The position numbers were made by a program, and so were the translations under genes. 64,000 nt of DNA from Streptomyces dangxiongensis (lineage in GTDB: Bacteria > Actinomycetota > Actinomycetes > Streptomycetales > Streptomycetaceae). Of this stretch, positions 63,551-64,000 are shown in pieces (within the stretch, counting starts at the first letter, position 1; every line of letters starts with the position of its first letter). The notes under the pieces are model-generated. The model was not told the DNA's origin, made no database searches, and worked only from the letters and a program-made list of their open reading frames with translations. The DNA is taken from positions 4,526,001-4,590,000 of the forward strand of contig NZ_CP033073.1 in assembly GCF_003675325.1 (NCBI RefSeq), given 5' to 3'.

Positions 63551-64000
63551 TCACGCGCCCGTCGTCACGGACCTCGGGTCGAAACCGAACGGCAGTTCAA
63601 GCCGGTGCGCCCGCATCAGCGTGTCGTCGGAGAGCAGCTCGCCGGTCGGGCCGTCCGCCACGATCACGCCGTCGCTGAGGATCAGGGAGCGCGGGCACAG
63701 CTCCAGCGCGTACGGCAGGTCGTGGGTGACCATCAGCACCGTGACGTCGAGGGCGCGCAGGATGTCGGCGAGTTCGCGGCGGGAGGCCGGGTCGAGGTTG
63801 GAGGACGGCTCGTCCAGGACCAGGATCTCCGGTTCCATGGCGAGCACGGTGGCCACCGCGACACGGCGGCGCTGGCCGAAGGACAGGTGGTGCGGGGGCC
63901 GGCCGGCGAAGTCCTGCATGCCGACCTGTTCCAGCGCGGCGCGCACCCGCTCCTCCAGCGCGGCCCCCTTCACCCCGGCGGCGGCCGGCCCGAACGCCAC
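63551..64000 (-). CDS. CbiO-like ABC ATPase, partial
   Basis: This is the C-terminal 149 residues of an ABC transporter ATPase cut by the window edge, so Walker A is missing. VAFGP, LSFGQRRRVAVATVLAMEP (signature), LVLDEPSSNLDP (Walker B), the VTHDLP switch and the C-terminal DDTLMRAHRLELP resemble CbiO/EcfA ATPases of cobalt or nickel ECF transporters. The true start lies right of position 64000. Confidence 0.92.
   Translation of the reverse strand: MAFGPAAAGVKGAALEERVRAALEQVGMQDFAGRPPHHLSFGQRRRVAVATVLAMEPEILVLDEPSSNLDPASRRELADILRALDVTVLMVTHDLPYALELCPRSLILSDGVIVADGPTGELLSDDTLMRAHRLELPFGFDPRSVTTGA

Overview
The window is high-GC DNA with Streptomyces-type coding: GTG and frequent non-ATG starts, third-position GC bias, and an HrdD-like sigma factor, a SepX-like divisome gene and an XRE/DUF397 pair. 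Gene names rest on recognising family motifs by eye; no database search was run.

Region 1 (about 30-12120) is an integrated actinomycete integrative and conjugative element (AICE) of the pSAM2 type. A 45-bp direct repeat (30-74 and 12076-12120), equal to the 3' part of tRNA-Arg(CCT), brackets it; the complete tRNA is kept at the right end. From left to right it carries a low-GC cargo module (a small membrane protein divergent from an HTH/coiled-coil/helical protein), a large nested palindrome, a tightly overlapping three-gene operon with an RsbW-like ATPase, a Pif-like Nudix protein, a GntR/HutC repressor, an SCO3933-family protein, an FtsK/Tra translocase, DUF2637 and Spd-like transfer genes, a RepSA-like HUH replication initiator, excisionase, integrase and a RAMA-like cargo gene. 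A repeated site (consensus ACTCGTMTAKACGAGT) lies in the leaders of several of these genes and fits the HutC-type operator, so one regulator probably controls maintenance and transfer.

Region 2 (12121-31100) is chromosomal: an M6-type secreted protease, TetR/MFS, MarR/DODA-type dioxygenase, a phosphinothricin-type acetyltransferase, hrdD, a TetR with a long Ala/Pro insert, a WYL regulator divergent from a second MFS pump, the fruR-fruK-fruA fructose PTS operon, a DUF6227-like protein and an Ig-like/L,D-transpeptidase lipoprotein.

Region 3 (31300-48220) holds a P1 peptidase, MscL, an SAF-domain protein, MTA phosphorylase, an FmdB zinc ribbon, an MFS pump, a K+/H+ antiporter with a CTG start, a secreted penicillin-acylase-family enzyme, 5-FTHF cyclo-ligase, and a run galU - moeA/glp - moaC - mogA - rimJ - sepX that ends at tRNA-Ala(CGC). 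The gephyrin-like/SepX neighbourhood links the MoeA homologue to cell division as well as to molybdopterin.

Region 4 (48254-64000) holds a GNAT, exonuclease III, MerR, a Baeyer-Villiger monooxygenase/hydrolase/SDR operon, a tricorn-type protease, TetR/MMPL, an XRE-DUF397 pair, DUF1876, a serine hydrolase and the C-terminal part of a CbiO-like ABC ATPase cut by the window edge.

Six single-base frame disruptions affect four otherwise normal genes (8040-8507, M6 protease, MMPL). All lie in G/C tracts and two pairs compensate each other, so residual assembly errors are at least as likely as real pseudogenes.
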